This document shows positions 8,553-16,193 of a stretch of DNA of 64,000 nucleotides, piece after piece; the stretch's first letter is position 1; each line of letters starts with the position of its first letter. Under the pieces are notes generated by a model. It was given only the letters and a program-made list of their open reading frames with translations, made no database searches and was not told the DNA's origin. The stretch is from Nitrosopumilaceae archaeon. Lineage in GTDB: Archaea; Thermoproteota; Nitrososphaeria; Nitrososphaerales; Nitrosopumilaceae. Location: positions 1 through 64,000 of the forward strand of contig JANQNN010000003.1 in NCBI GenBank assembly GCA_028279545.1, written 5' to 3'. The translations under genes were made by a program, and so were the position numbers.

Positions 8553-9209
8553 TTAGAGTTTAGAATAATTCAAAACAAGGTCATTTTCAAGCCTATAGAA
8601 CCTTTTTAATTGAAATTTTGGAGATTTTGAAACGGTCCTAAATCCTTCACCTTGAACCAAAGAAATGGCTTTTTCTCCTCCAATAATGAATGGGGTAAGG
8701 GTAATAAAAAATTCATCCACTAAATTGTTTTTTATGAATTCCCACGCAAGGGTTCCTCCACCTTCTAAAAGGATTGTTTTGATTTTCTTTTCTTTGAGAA
8801 TTTTTAAAAGTAATTTTACGTTTACTTGCTTGGTTCCAATTGTTAAAATTTCCACCGGAAATTTTTCTAATTTTTGTAAATTTTTCTTTGGTATTTTTTT
8901 TGAAACTACAATGATTGTTTGAATTTTATCACTTGTTTGTAATATTTTTGATGTTTTAGAAATTGTTCCACTTGAATCTAAAATAATTCTAATGGGGTTT
9001 TTCCCTTTGGAATATCTAACTGTGAGCAAAGGATCATCTTTATTGACAGTATTTTTTCCAATTATTATACAATCTACTTTTGATCTTAACTTATGAAGTC
9101 TAATTAGATCCTTCCTTGAAGAAAGTTTAGAATCTCCAGAAACAGTTGCTATTTTTCCATCAATGGAAATTGCAGAACTAAAAATTATTTTTTGATTAAA
9201 TTTTTCCAT
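8553..9209 (-). CDS. arfC: Riboflavin pathway pyrimidine reductase (RibD C-terminal/ArfC type)
   Basis: A 218-residue stand-alone reductase of the RibD-C/DHFR-like fold. It begins IIFSSAISIDGKIATVSGDSKLSS, has DCIIIGKNTVNKDDPLLTVRY near residue 45 and LLEGGGTLAWEFI near 150, all typical of 2,5-diamino-6-ribosylamino-pyrimidinone 5'-phosphate reductase. It lacks the deaminase domain fused in bacterial RibD. Its start overlaps the amidohydrolase gene by 14 bp, at the end of the riboflavin operon. Confidence 0.9.
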   Translation of the reverse strand: MEKFNQKIIFSSAISIDGKIATVSGDSKLSSRKDLIRLHKLRSKVDCIIIGKNTVNKDDPLLTVRYSKGKNPIRIILDSSGTISKTSKILQTSDKIQTIIVVSKKIPKKNLQKLEKFPVEILTIGTKQVNVKLLLKILKEKKIKTILLEGGGTLAWEFIKNNLVDEFFITLTPFIIGGEKAISLVQGEGFRTVSKSPKFQLKRFYRLENDLVLNYSKL

Positions 9210-10386
9210 GAACTATTTTTCCTCCTATCATTACAGCTTTAATGTTTGATTCTGAAGTTCTATGCACTATTGAAGCAAAAACATTATTCATTGGATCTAA
9301 ATCAAGGGATTTTTTTTCTATAAAAATTCCATCTGCAAGTTTCCCTGATTCAATTACACCTATTTCCTTTCTTAAAATTTTTCCACCATTGACGGTTGCC
9401 ATTTTTAAAATTTCTTTGGGGCTAACTCTATTTCTTTGAAGTCCCATAGAAACTTTCCATAAATAATCCATTTCTCTAAACATATCAGGAGAATTAATCA
9501 TTACATTATCAGTTCCTAATGCAAGCGTGCATCCAGATTTATTCATTAGATCAATGTTTGGAATTCCTTCAGCAAGTGATGCATTTGCCCGTGGACAAAT
9601 TACAATACCTCTAGTTTTTTTTGCGGTGGTAAAGAGATCCCCTTTGGAAGCGTAAGTCATATGCACTAAAAAGTGAGGTTTAAGATTTAAGGCTCGGATT
9701 GTCTCAGATTTACCAGTATTTTTTTTTGAAACAGAAACACTTTGCTTTGTTTCTGAAGAATGAATTGCCCTAATTTTTTTTGTTTTAGAATAAAAATTAA
9801 GAACTGAATTACTATTTTCATTTGCCCCACTAACTCCTAGTCCGTCGCATTTTTTTAGCAGATTCTCTAATTCTTCTTTTTTAATTTTGGGTATTGGAGT
9901 ATTTTTTTTTATTTCAAATTTATTTTGGTAATATTCAATTCTTCCAAGAATGATTGATCTTATGGGTAATGTTGATAAGACTTCCTTTAACATCAAAATT
10001 CCTTCCATTCCACCTTCCCGAAAATCAACAAAGGTTGTGATGCCTTTTGTTACCATTGATTGACATGAATTTTTCATAAATTTTTTAAGATATTTTGGAT
10101 CGGTTTCTTTTAGTATTTTTGCTTTAATACCAGAAATTGGGTGAATTCTTTCATCTACAGAACTATTCAAATTGATATCTTTTGCAATTGAATCGCCAAT
10201 ATGGGTATGACAATTAACAAAACCTGGAATTAATAGTAAACCTTCACAGTCAATGGATTCTTCTTTTGAACTATGATGCAAATTTGGTTGAATTCGTTGA
10301 AATTTACCTTGACTTATTTTCACATTAGTTTTCAAAATAAATTTTAATTCATTGCCAAATAGTATACTTACATTTTTTATTAACAT
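9196..10386 (-). CDS. Metal-dependent amidohydrolase within the riboflavin operon
   Basis: A 396-residue amidohydrolase of the cytosine/guanine/SAH-deaminase superfamily. Metal ligands are visible in order: HTH in FVNCHTHIGDS (~61-63), His in RAIHSSET, His in FLVHMTYAS, and the catalytic Asp in LALGTDN, with a C-terminal metallo-dependent composite domain (GVIESGKLADGIFIE). Substrate is unknown. The gene overlaps arfA by 7 bp and arfC by 14 bp, so it very likely acts in riboflavin or deazaflavin precursor metabolism. Possible roles are pyrimidine deaminase or deformylase. Confidence 0.85.
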   Translation of the reverse strand: MLIKNVSILFGNELKFILKTNVKISQGKFQRIQPNLHHSSKEESIDCEGLLLIPGFVNCHTHIGDSIAKDINLNSSVDERIHPISGIKAKILKETDPKYLKKFMKNSCQSMVTKGITTFVDFREGGMEGILMLKEVLSTLPIRSIILGRIEYYQNKFEIKKNTPIPKIKKEELENLLKKCDGLGVSGANENSNSVLNFYSKTKKIRAIHSSETKQSVSVSKKNTGKSETIRALNLKPHFLVHMTYASKGDLFTTAKKTRGIVICPRANASLAEGIPNIDLMNKSGCTLALGTDNVMINSPDMFREMDYLWKVSMGLQRNRVSPKEILKMATVNGGKILRKEIGVIESGKLADGIFIEKKSLDLDPMNNVFASIVHRTSESNIKAVMIGGKIVHGKI

Positions 10387-11132
10387 GGTAATTCATAAAC
10401 TTCAATTTTCTCTTTTCCTGAATCTCGAATTTCTCGTATAGTATCCAGAGATTTTGTGGCAAGTTTGGCTGCTTCTCTAGAAGTACTTCCAGTACCTATA
10501 CCGCAATTAAGAATTATTCCATCTTCTTTTTTAATCAATTCAACAAAATCTTTTGCAAATTTTTTACCTTCTTTACTTGCCACAACCATAAAATTATCTC
10601 CTCCCAAAAAAAAAGAGAGTGAATTTTTTTCCAGGAATAATTTTGACATTTTAGCATAGAGCTCAATAATAATTAATGAAATTTCATATGGTGACATAGT
10701 TTCTCTTCTTGAAGATAGGTTATCTACATCAAAATGCATGATGATTACCTCATGATTTAAGGAATTATTTTCAAATCCAAAAATATTGTGATTTTTATCT
10801 AATGATATTTTGTTTTTTTTCCCCTCATAGGCCTTCTGGTTAGCCTCAAATGGAGAATTTCCGTAGCCAATCGAGATTGAAAGGCTAATCTCAAAAATAC
10901 TCTCTAAATTCTTTTGAATTTTTACATGACCTTCAAGATCTAAATTGTTAGATACTACGAAAAATTCATCTGCTCTGTTCAAAAAAACAAGGCAATTTTT
11001 TTGTGAAAATTGTCTTTGTAATTCTTTGTAAAGTGACGCTTGAAGAATTTGAAGCTCATGTTCACGATCGCTACCAAGAGTCAGAGTCCAGGGACCATAA
11101 TCCTGTATTTTTAAAATACTAAGTTGAATCAT
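10380..11132 (-). CDS. arfA: GTP cyclohydrolase III (ArfA)
   Basis: A 250-residue protein with the two ferredoxin-like, cyclase-related halves of archaeal GCH III. Recognisable segments are the N-terminal MIQLSILKIQDYGPWTLTLG, VIIMHFDVDNLSSR with metal-binding Asp residues, FFLGGDNFMVV, and LNCGIGTGSTSREAA near the end. It opens GTP to 2-amino-5-formylamino-6-ribosylaminopyrimidinone 5'-phosphate, the first step of archaeal riboflavin/F420 chromophore synthesis. It overlaps ribH by 14 bp and the amidohydrolase by 7 bp. Confidence 0.92.
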   Translation of the reverse strand: MIQLSILKIQDYGPWTLTLGSDREHELQILQASLYKELQRQFSQKNCLVFLNRADEFFVVSNNLDLEGHVKIQKNLESIFEISLSISIGYGNSPFEANQKAYEGKKNKISLDKNHNIFGFENNSLNHEVIIMHFDVDNLSSRRETMSPYEISLIIIELYAKMSKLFLEKNSLSFFLGGDNFMVVASKEGKKFAKDFVELIKKEDGIILNCGIGTGSTSREAAKLATKSLDTIREIRDSGKEKIEVYELPC

Positions 11133-11544
11133 TCTTTATCCTATCTAATTCTTTTTTAATTTTTAAAATAGCTTCAACTGCTCGCTCTGATACAGGTCTA
11201 ATTCTTGCAAATGCCTGTCTTTCTTTCATTCCAGGACCGGTAATTCCTAGTGAAACAGGTTTTTTATATTTTAAAGAAAGTTCTGTTAAAGCACTAGCCG
11301 TTGAATGAGCAATTACTTCATCATGTTTTGTTTGTCCTTTAATTATTGCACCTAAAGTAACTACGCCATCAACATTTTTTTTCTGTAACAACGAATCAAC
11401 AATAATTGGCATATCATATGCTCCAGGGACTTCACAAATAAATGAAATTTTTACTTTCAATTGTTTTGCCTTTTCTTGAACTACTAAAAGCATCCTAGAA
11501 GTCACTTCTTGATTAAATTCTGAGACCACTACAGCGATTTTCAA
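11119..11544 (-). CDS. ribH: 6,7-dimethyl-8-ribityllumazine synthase
   Basis: A 141-residue lumazine synthase with the signature segments SEFNQEVTSRML, CEVPGAYDMPI, TLGAIIKGQTKHDEVIAHS (catalytic His) and PVSLGITGP. It condenses the ribityl-aminopyrimidinedione with dihydroxybutanone phosphate. The start is TTG at 11544, only 2 bp after the ribB stop. Confidence 0.95.
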   Translation of the reverse strand: MKIAVVVSEFNQEVTSRMLLVVQEKAKQLKVKISFICEVPGAYDMPIIVDSLLQKKNVDGVVTLGAIIKGQTKHDEVIAHSTASALTELSLKYKKPVSLGITGPGMKERQAFARIRPVSERAVEAILKIKKELDRIKNDST

Positions 11545-11546
11545 AA

Positions 11547-12209
11547 TTATTTCACCTTAGAATATTCTAGCAATTCCTTTCCGTCAATTAAGGGAATTGC
11601 GTTTTGTTTTGCATATTTTTCAGCCTTTTCTACTGATAAGGCAGAATAAGTTTCACTATCCATCATTTCACATATTGCAGTTACCGGGGTTAAACCTGCC
11701 AATTTTGTTAAATAAATTGACATTTCTGTATGGCCTTGTCTATATTCAAGTAATCCTTTAGATGCTAGTAATAATGGAACATGTCCTGGAGTTTTGAAAG
11801 ACGATACAAATTTTCTCTTTCGGTTTTCAAGATCAAAAATTTTGGCCATTTCTCTTATGGTTAGACAACGATCTTTATCGGTAATTCCAGTATAGGTTTG
11901 ATAGTGATTAATTGAAATTGAAAAAGTTGATCGGTCGCCATAGGGAGCCAATCCCATGATCATTTCTTTATCAATGGATGAACCTCCTAAAATGTCGTGC
12001 ATATATTGCAGTCCCAACGAATTTGCAAAGTCATAGTCTATTGCAAGACATAAAAGACCACCAGCATGTTGACGCATTCTAGCTACATGTTCTGGAGTAA
12101 CATATTGGGCTGCCACAACCATATCGATTTCATTTTCTCTTCCTGCAGAGTCAAATAAAAGAACAAATTCGCCTCTTTTTAGTGACTCAAGTGCTGATTC
12201 TAATGACAT
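11547..12209 (-). CDS. ribB: 3,4-dihydroxy-2-butanone 4-phosphate synthase
   Basis: A 220-residue DHBP synthase. It has the acidic substrate loop (FDSAGRENEIDMVVAAQYVTP), RMRQHAGGLLCLAID, DRCLTIREM, FKTPGHVPLLLASKGLLEYRQGHTEMS and AICEMMD, covering the known metal and Ru5P ligands. It makes the four-carbon unit for lumazine synthase. It appears to have its own TATA box (12233-12243), so it can head the ribB-ribH-arfA-amidohydrolase-arfC transcript. Confidence 0.96.
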   Translation of the reverse strand: MSLESALESLKRGEFVLLFDSAGRENEIDMVVAAQYVTPEHVARMRQHAGGLLCLAIDYDFANSLGLQYMHDILGGSSIDKEMIMGLAPYGDRSTFSISINHYQTYTGITDKDRCLTIREMAKIFDLENRKRKFVSSFKTPGHVPLLLASKGLLEYRQGHTEMSIYLTKLAGLTPVTAICEMMDSETYSALSVEKAEKYAKQNAIPLIDGKELLEYSKVK

Positions 12210-12232
12210 GTATTACAAAAGATCTGTGTTAG

Positions 12233-12267
12233 AATTATAAAGTTTACTAAAATTGTGGTAATTACCA
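12233..12267 (-). promoter_or_regulatory. ribB promoter with upstream palindrome
   Basis: On the minus strand a TATA-like CTTTATAATTC at 12233-12243 lies ~29 nt before the ribB ATG. Just upstream is a 12-bp perfect palindrome, TGGTAATTACCA (12256-12267), placed where a TFB-element-competing repressor or an activator could bind. Confidence 0.45.
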
Positions 12268-12287
12268 TAATATTGGTACAAAAAATT

Positions 12288-12872
12288 TTATTTTAAAATG
12301 TATTTTCCAAGAATATCCGTTTCGATATTAACCTTATCACCAATTTTTTTTGTTTTAAAATTAGTAACCTCTATTGTATGAGGGATTAGGCAAACTGAAG
12401 CGAGATTTTTTTTAATATCAACAACAGTTAGGCTTATTCCGTCTATGGCTATTGAGCCTTTTTTCACTACATATTTTGATAAAATTTTTGGAATTTCAAA
12501 CCAAACTTCAACTTCTTTAGGTTTTTTCTTTATTTTTTTAATAATACCAACTCCATCTACATGACCTAAAACAAAATGTCCCTCTAATCTATCACCGGCT
12601 TTTAAACTTCTTTCGATATTCACTATTCCTCCAGTCTTTAAATTTCCTAAATCAGTTTTTTTTGTTGTCTCTTCAATCATTTCAAAAGTACATCCAACTT
12701 TGGATAACTTTGTAACCGTTAAACAAACTCCATTCAAAGCCACACTTTGCCCCATCTTTAATCCCTTTCCGTGTTTTCCTAAATCTACAATCATTTGTAT
12801 TGCACTTCTATTTTTAGTCGATTTAGAAATTTTTTTTATTTTTCCTATACCCTCAACAATTCCAGTAAACAT
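12288..12872 (-). CDS. ribE: Riboflavin synthase, bacterial two-domain type
   Basis: A 194-residue protein with two lumazine-binding repeats, each starting with the characteristic motif (MFTGIVEGIGKI at residue 1, LEGHFVLGHVDGVGII near residue 97). Conserved NGVCLTV and GISLTVV segments are present. It dismutates two lumazines to riboflavin. Most euryarchaea use an unrelated RibC-type synthase, so this bacterial-type enzyme beside archaeal arfA is a thaumarchaeal hallmark. It is followed by a 78-bp gap before ribB, which has its own promoter. Confidence 0.95.
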   Translation of the reverse strand: MFTGIVEGIGKIKKISKSTKNRSAIQMIVDLGKHGKGLKMGQSVALNGVCLTVTKLSKVGCTFEMIEETTKKTDLGNLKTGGIVNIERSLKAGDRLEGHFVLGHVDGVGIIKKIKKKPKEVEVWFEIPKILSKYVVKKGSIAIDGISLTVVDIKKNLASVCLIPHTIEVTNFKTKKIGDKVNIETDILGKYILK

Positions 12873-12887
12873 TAAAAAAATTATTCG

Positions 12888-12966
12888 TTATACGTATAAA
12901 TTTATTTAGATTTAATTTAAATTATACATAAACACTTGAGATGATTACTACCTTACCGTATACGTA
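12888..12966 (-). promoter_or_regulatory. ribE promoter with TATACGTA palindromes
   Basis: A 12-bp perfect palindrome TTATACGTATAA (12888-12899) overlaps the minus-strand TATA position ~22 nt before the ribE ATG. The octamer TATACGTA recurs at 12959-12966 within CGTATACGTA. Two copies of the same palindromic core at a riboflavin promoter suggest an operator for a riboflavin-pathway regulator. Confidence 0.45.
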
Positions 12967-13033
12967 ATTGCAAAGTAAAAAGATTACTAATATCTATTAT
13001 AGTACAAATTAAAATAATTTCAAAATAAATTTT

Positions 13034-13147
13034 TTAATCATGATCAACATTTAGTGGATCTCTGCATTTTAGACATATCGGTAACTTATTTTCATCTAAT
13101 TCCAGTTCGACATTGCTTCTGTGACAACGATGACATAAACCCTTCAT
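13034..13147 (-). CDS. 37-residue zinc-ribbon microprotein
   Basis: From ATG at 13145-13147, this very short frame has two CxxC knuckles: CHRC (Cys5, Cys8) and CLKC (Cys25, Cys28), spaced as in zinc ribbons. An acidic Leu/Glu segment lies between and a short DPLNVDHD tail follows. An in-frame TTG at 13168 would add seven residues. Paired CxxC codons in such a short frame are unlikely by chance. Function is unknown; it lies between ribE and a wHTH gene. Confidence 0.6.
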   Translation of the reverse strand: MKGLCHRCHRSNVELELDENKLPICLKCRDPLNVDHD

Positions 13148-13211
13148 ATTTTTACTGTTTTCCTTCAAGATTTCAACCTTAACTTTCGTTGTAAAATCAA
13201 GTTTCGTGAAA

Positions 13212-13466
13212 TTATAGATTTTTTAGAACCTTCCTACCGTCTGAGGTCAAATCATATAGTCTTCCCTTACGTAGTTTTGGTGTAAGACATACCACTAATT
13301 TTTCCTTTGTTAATTCTGATAATGTGTTACTAATATGACTAGCATGAAGACGAGTTTTATTGGCTACCATGACTGGAGTTAGGGGTTTATCTTTTAAAGC
13401 CAATACAACTTTTTTTCTATACGTGCTTGCCAACACATAACCAATTAAGTGAGGTTTTTGAGTCAA
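13212..13466 (-). CDS. Small winged-helix transcriptional regulator
   Basis: An 84-residue wHTH protein. The helix-turn-helix spans ~28-60 (PLTPVMVANKTRLHASHISNTLSELTKEKLV) and the wing follows (CLTPKLRKGRLYDLTSDG). This resembles archaeal single-domain ArsR/HTH regulators. The start is TTG at 13466. It is divergent from the small membrane protein gene, with direct repeats of ACAAGTTA around 13512-13530 in the shared promoter that could be its operator; this is inference. Confidence 0.75.
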   Translation of the reverse strand: MTQKPHLIGYVLASTYRKKVVLALKDKPLTPVMVANKTRLHASHISNTLSELTKEKLVVCLTPKLRKGRLYDLTSDGRKVLKNL

Positions 13467-13550
13467 GTAGCTATCTTGTAACTATCTCGTAGTGATGGTT
13501 TTCTTCATTACCACAAGTTATATACAAGTTACACACGGATTTACCACATT

Positions 13551-13841
13551 ATGATGAGGAAAAAAAATTGGATTTTTGTTTTTTTTCTAATTTTTATCAT
13601 TAATCCTGCCTATGCAGCACCATGCGATACCAATGAAATACATCGATATTGTCGAGAATTGTACCCCCAGGCTTTGTCACAATCAGAACAATTCAACTTT
13701 TGTACTTCCTCCAAAATTACTGGATGTCAGCAAGATGCACAATTTCTAGCCGTATATCTAATAATAATAGGAATAATAGTCATGGCAGTAATCATTATTG
13801 GGGCTATTTTGATAAATAAAAAAAGACAAAATAAACGCTGA
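13551..13841 (+). CDS. Small exported Cys-containing protein with C-terminal membrane anchor
   Basis: A 96-residue protein. Residues 1-22 form a signal peptide ending AYA, then a ~45-residue exterior domain has four Cys (around 25, 34, 51 and 59) likely forming two disulfides. A transmembrane helix at ~67-88 and a basic tail KKRQNKR follow, giving an extracytoplasmic domain anchored at the C-terminus. No known family recognised. It is divergent from the wHTH gene and may be its target. Confidence 0.65.
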   Translation: MMRKKNWIFVFFLIFIINPAYAAPCDTNEIHRYCRELYPQALSQSEQFNFCTSSKITGCQQDAQFLAVYLIIIGIIVMAVIIIGAILINKKRQNKR

Positions 13842-13885
13842 TTTTAGGAAGATATAAAATATACTTAATATATTAAATCTATAAT

Positions 13886-14035
13886 ATGGTTAAAACTCTC
13901 CGTATTTCAGATGAAAATCACAGAGAAATGTTAAAAATTCAGGGAGAAATTCAAGCAAAATCAGGTGAATTTACAAGCATGGATGATGTAATTGCAAATC
14001 TAGTTCGCTCTTTCAAATCAAAACACAGACGTTAA
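13886..14035 (+). CDS. 49-residue ribbon-helix-helix-like protein
   Basis: A short frame from ATG at 13886: MVKTLRISDENHREMLKIQG, then SMDDVIANLVRSFKSKHRR. One beta-strand followed by two helices and a basic tail is the pattern of ribbon-helix-helix antitoxin or regulator proteins. The last codons overlap the convergent 14032-14904 gene by 4 bp. No toxin partner is obvious. Confidence 0.6.
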   Translation: MVKTLRISDENHREMLKIQGEIQAKSGEFTSMDDVIANLVRSFKSKHRR

Positions 14036-14904
14036 GATTGAGCCAGTTCAGCAATTTCCTTTTTTGACATTTTTAGTATTGCTTCTCTCATATCAAAATC
14101 ATTTGTATCAAGATAAAAACTCACATGTTCATTAATAGTTCTAGGTAAATGGGGAAGATCAAAATAAAGAAACCAATATTGATTTAAATTGTTTAAAACT
14201 ACAGATTCTTTTATTTTTGGATTAAAAGGAGTTTTATTTTTCAAATGTTTTTTCCAAGCTCTGTAAACTTTATCAGCGTCATAATAAAAGCAATCATAAA
14301 CTGCCCATGTGTAAGAATTGTAATATTTATTGTAAAGATATTCAAAATGAGATTTAACAGAGTCTTCAAGGTCTCCAATTTCAATTCCAGAATCTATATA
14401 AAATTGACCTTTTTCAGTTACTCTATTTTTTTGAAGGTATCTTTTTAAAAACTTGAATTGAAACCAGTTTATTCCTTGTAAGTTATTTACCTGCAAAATA
14501 AAGTCAATCTCATCTTCAATATACGTCAAAATTGAATTTACTTTTTCTGATTTATATGCATATTTTGAAAGATATTCCTTATATCGTTTAACATAAAATT
14601 GATCATCAAAATCTACATTAGACAATGATGCCATAAATCCTTTTAAAGTTAGATTATAGAGTGTTTCTTTTTTGTTTTTCTTGATTTTTTGAACATAATC
14701 ATATGGAATAAGTCCATAAAATTGAGTAGAGCCTAAAATTCTTTTTTTAACACCCCATCTATCGAATCCATTAATAGTTCCTCTTGAAGTTAATTTCCCT
14801 AATTCAGTAATACTAAGAGGGCCCTTTAAAGCTAAAAATTTTAAAATTCTAATTTGCCCTAATTCTAAACCAAAAAATACATCAAGATCAAACTCTGATA
14901 TCAA
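14032..14904 (-). CDS. Hypothetical protein with N-terminal winged helix
   Basis: A 290-residue protein of unrecognised family. Residues 14-50 look like a winged helix (LGQIRILKFLALKGPLSITELGKLTSRG), with a wing-like segment to ~93 (KKETLYNLTLKG). The remaining ~195 residues are helical and unusually rich in Tyr, Phe and Trp. The start is TTG at 14904, with a TATA box (minus strand, about 14927-14938) ~28 nt upstream. It may be a regulator. It is at the left edge of the integrase-containing region. Confidence 0.6.
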   Translation of the reverse strand: MISEFDLDVFFGLELGQIRILKFLALKGPLSITELGKLTSRGTINGFDRWGVKKRILGSTQFYGLIPYDYVQKIKKNKKETLYNLTLKGFMASLSNVDFDDQFYVKRYKEYLSKYAYKSEKVNSILTYIEDEIDFILQVNNLQGINWFQFKFLKRYLQKNRVTEKGQFYIDSGIEIGDLEDSVKSHFEYLYNKYYNSYTWAVYDCFYYDADKVYRAWKKHLKNKTPFNPKIKESVVLNNLNQYWFLYFDLPHLPRTINEHVSFYLDTNDFDMREAILKMSKKEIAELAQS

Positions 14905-15020
14905 TTACGAATAAAAATATGTGACTGATTTTATATATTCATTTTGAATTTAGGTATAATTTATGCCTATAATTTATGTGATTAGGTAACAACAAAGAAG
15001 GTATACACCTATACTAATCT

Positions 15021-15200
15021 ATGAATAAAAAGTTTACAGACCTACAAGATATTCTTGTAGAGAAAGTAGTATCAATCAAAATAGAACTACTTCTAAGACT
15101 TCAGAAGCTCGGTCATATGTTTTCAACATATAGTGAAGTAATAGAAGAAATTCTAAATCACTGTGATGCATGTGATCGATTCGTGGAGGACAGAAATTGA
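15021..15200 (+). CDS. 59-residue RHH-like small protein, first gene of HNH mini-operon
   Basis: From ATG at 15021. The segment VVSIKIELLLRLQKLGHMFSTYSEVIEEIL reads as strand-helix-helix, as in CopG/Arc-type DNA-binding proteins, and the tail has two Cys. Its TGA overlaps the next gene's TTG (TTGA, 4-bp overlap), so translation is likely coupled. Upstream (14955-15012) are near-palindromic TAGGTATA/CCTATA elements that could be autoregulatory sites. Confidence 0.55.
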   Translation: MNKKFTDLQDILVEKVVSIKIELLLRLQKLGHMFSTYSEVIEEILNHCDACDRFVEDRN

Positions 15201-15412
15201 TTCTCAAGGAGATTTCTCCTTATTTTTTTGAGAACAAGTTAATAATCTCATTGTCAAGAGATTGGCTGAGATTATTCAAAGAAGTGCCGAAATTCAAAGT
15301 AACACTTGATAAAAGAAATCGTCTAGTGTTACAGTCACAAGAAATACAACAAAGATCATTGAGAGAAAATTCTCTCTCAGAACTAAAAAAAGTTGAGATG
15401 ATACAAAAATGA
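15197..15412 (+). CDS. 71-residue AbrB-like small protein
   Basis: It starts at TTG 15197 and ends with a TGA overlapping the ATG of the HNH gene (ATGA), so it is coupled at both ends. The segment LIISLSRDWLRLFKEVPKFKVTLDKRNRLVLQS has the alternating strand pattern of SpoVT/AbrB or MazE-type swapped-hairpin proteins. The tail is charged. It may be an antitoxin or regulator for the downstream nuclease; this is inference from order only. Confidence 0.5.
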   Translation: MILKEISPYFFENKLIISLSRDWLRLFKEVPKFKVTLDKRNRLVLQSQEIQQRSLRENSLSELKKVEMIQK

Positions 15413-15981
15413 CACAACTATCACAAAAACAGAAAATACAGATAGCAGAACAGCTAACAGAACGTGATGGCGGATACAGATGTTTTTACTGTAAAACACC
15501 ATGTAGCATGAAGAGACGACCTATCATAGAACATCTAAATGATAAAAGATCTGATAATAGACTAGATAATCTAGTTCTATCATGTCAATCATGTAACATC
15601 AAAAAAGCTGCTGATGAAGATTGTGTATATAGTGACATAGCTTTTCTAAAAAGAGAACAGAATGAAAATCAGATTTATGTGAGAGAGAAAATTCTCAACA
15701 GACTCACAAAATCTACAAAAAAAGAGATTCCCACAGAGATAGATATTAACACGAACAACTACAAAGTTGTTCTAGATTTCATTGAATCAAGAGTAGAATC
15801 TTTTGATTCTGTAGAGTACAAAGATGCTCTGAATTCTTGTGTCTATCTATGTAAGAGTAAAACTAGTCATGGCAGTCAGCAATGTGTTAGAAACTACATT
15901 CAAGCTATGACAAGTTCTGTTAGTCCCTATGAGATAATAAAGAGAGACAACAAGAAGATTATCGTGAAAAGAGCTCGATAA
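15409..15981 (+). CDS. HNH endonuclease
   Basis: A 190-residue HNH protein. The zinc-organised core spans residues ~20-65: CFYC, then IIEHLNDKRSDNRLDNLVLSC and CQSCNIKKA, the His-Asn...CxxC HNH pattern. The C-terminal ~120 residues, helical and with a KSKTSHGS segment, are unrecognised. HNH genes are frequent in phages, plasmids, introns and toxin modules. It is the last gene of a three-gene overlapping operon and is followed by the iterated dyads and the integrase gene. Confidence 0.8.
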   Translation: MTQLSQKQKIQIAEQLTERDGGYRCFYCKTPCSMKRRPIIEHLNDKRSDNRLDNLVLSCQSCNIKKAADEDCVYSDIAFLKREQNENQIYVREKILNRLTKSTKKEIPTEIDINTNNYKVVLDFIESRVESFDSVEYKDALNSCVYLCKSKTSHGSQQCVRNYIQAMTSSVSPYEIIKRDNKKIIVKRAR

Positions 15982-16016
15982 TACTCTCTTTCTTTTTTTT
16001 GATAAGATCCTATACT

Positions 16017-16165
16017 ATTGTGACTATCTGTAACAACAGTTGTTACAGATCTCACGTTTTTTTCATACTTTTGTGACTAGATATGACATAATATGTCATA
16101 AATTCTTCAAAATCGTTCACACTTTTGTGACTATCTGCGAAAGGTTCTTTCACAGATCCCACAAA
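16017..16165. repeat. Three iterated TTGTGACTA-dyad units beside the integrase gene
   Basis: TTGTGACTA occurs at about 16018-16026, 16072-16080 and 16125-16133. Each is followed by an inverted repeat: arms 16028-16037/16039-16048 (10 bp, perfect), 16082-16089/16093-16100 (8 bp, perfect) and 16134-16143/16147-16156 (10 bp, one mismatch). Units 1 and 3 extend to a GTGACTATCTG...CAGATCYCAC outer dyad. Arm sequence differs but pairing is kept. Integrase attachment or arm sites, regulator operators, or structured RNA are all possible. Confidence 0.7.
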
Positions 16166-16193
16166 TTCAAGTAAAATTTTCCAAAAATCAGTA

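Noticed and set aside
12873-13033. FMN riboswitch upstream of ribE
   Set aside because: Only short palindromes at the promoter are seen; there is no multi-helix conserved RFN-like element, and the message appears leaderless.
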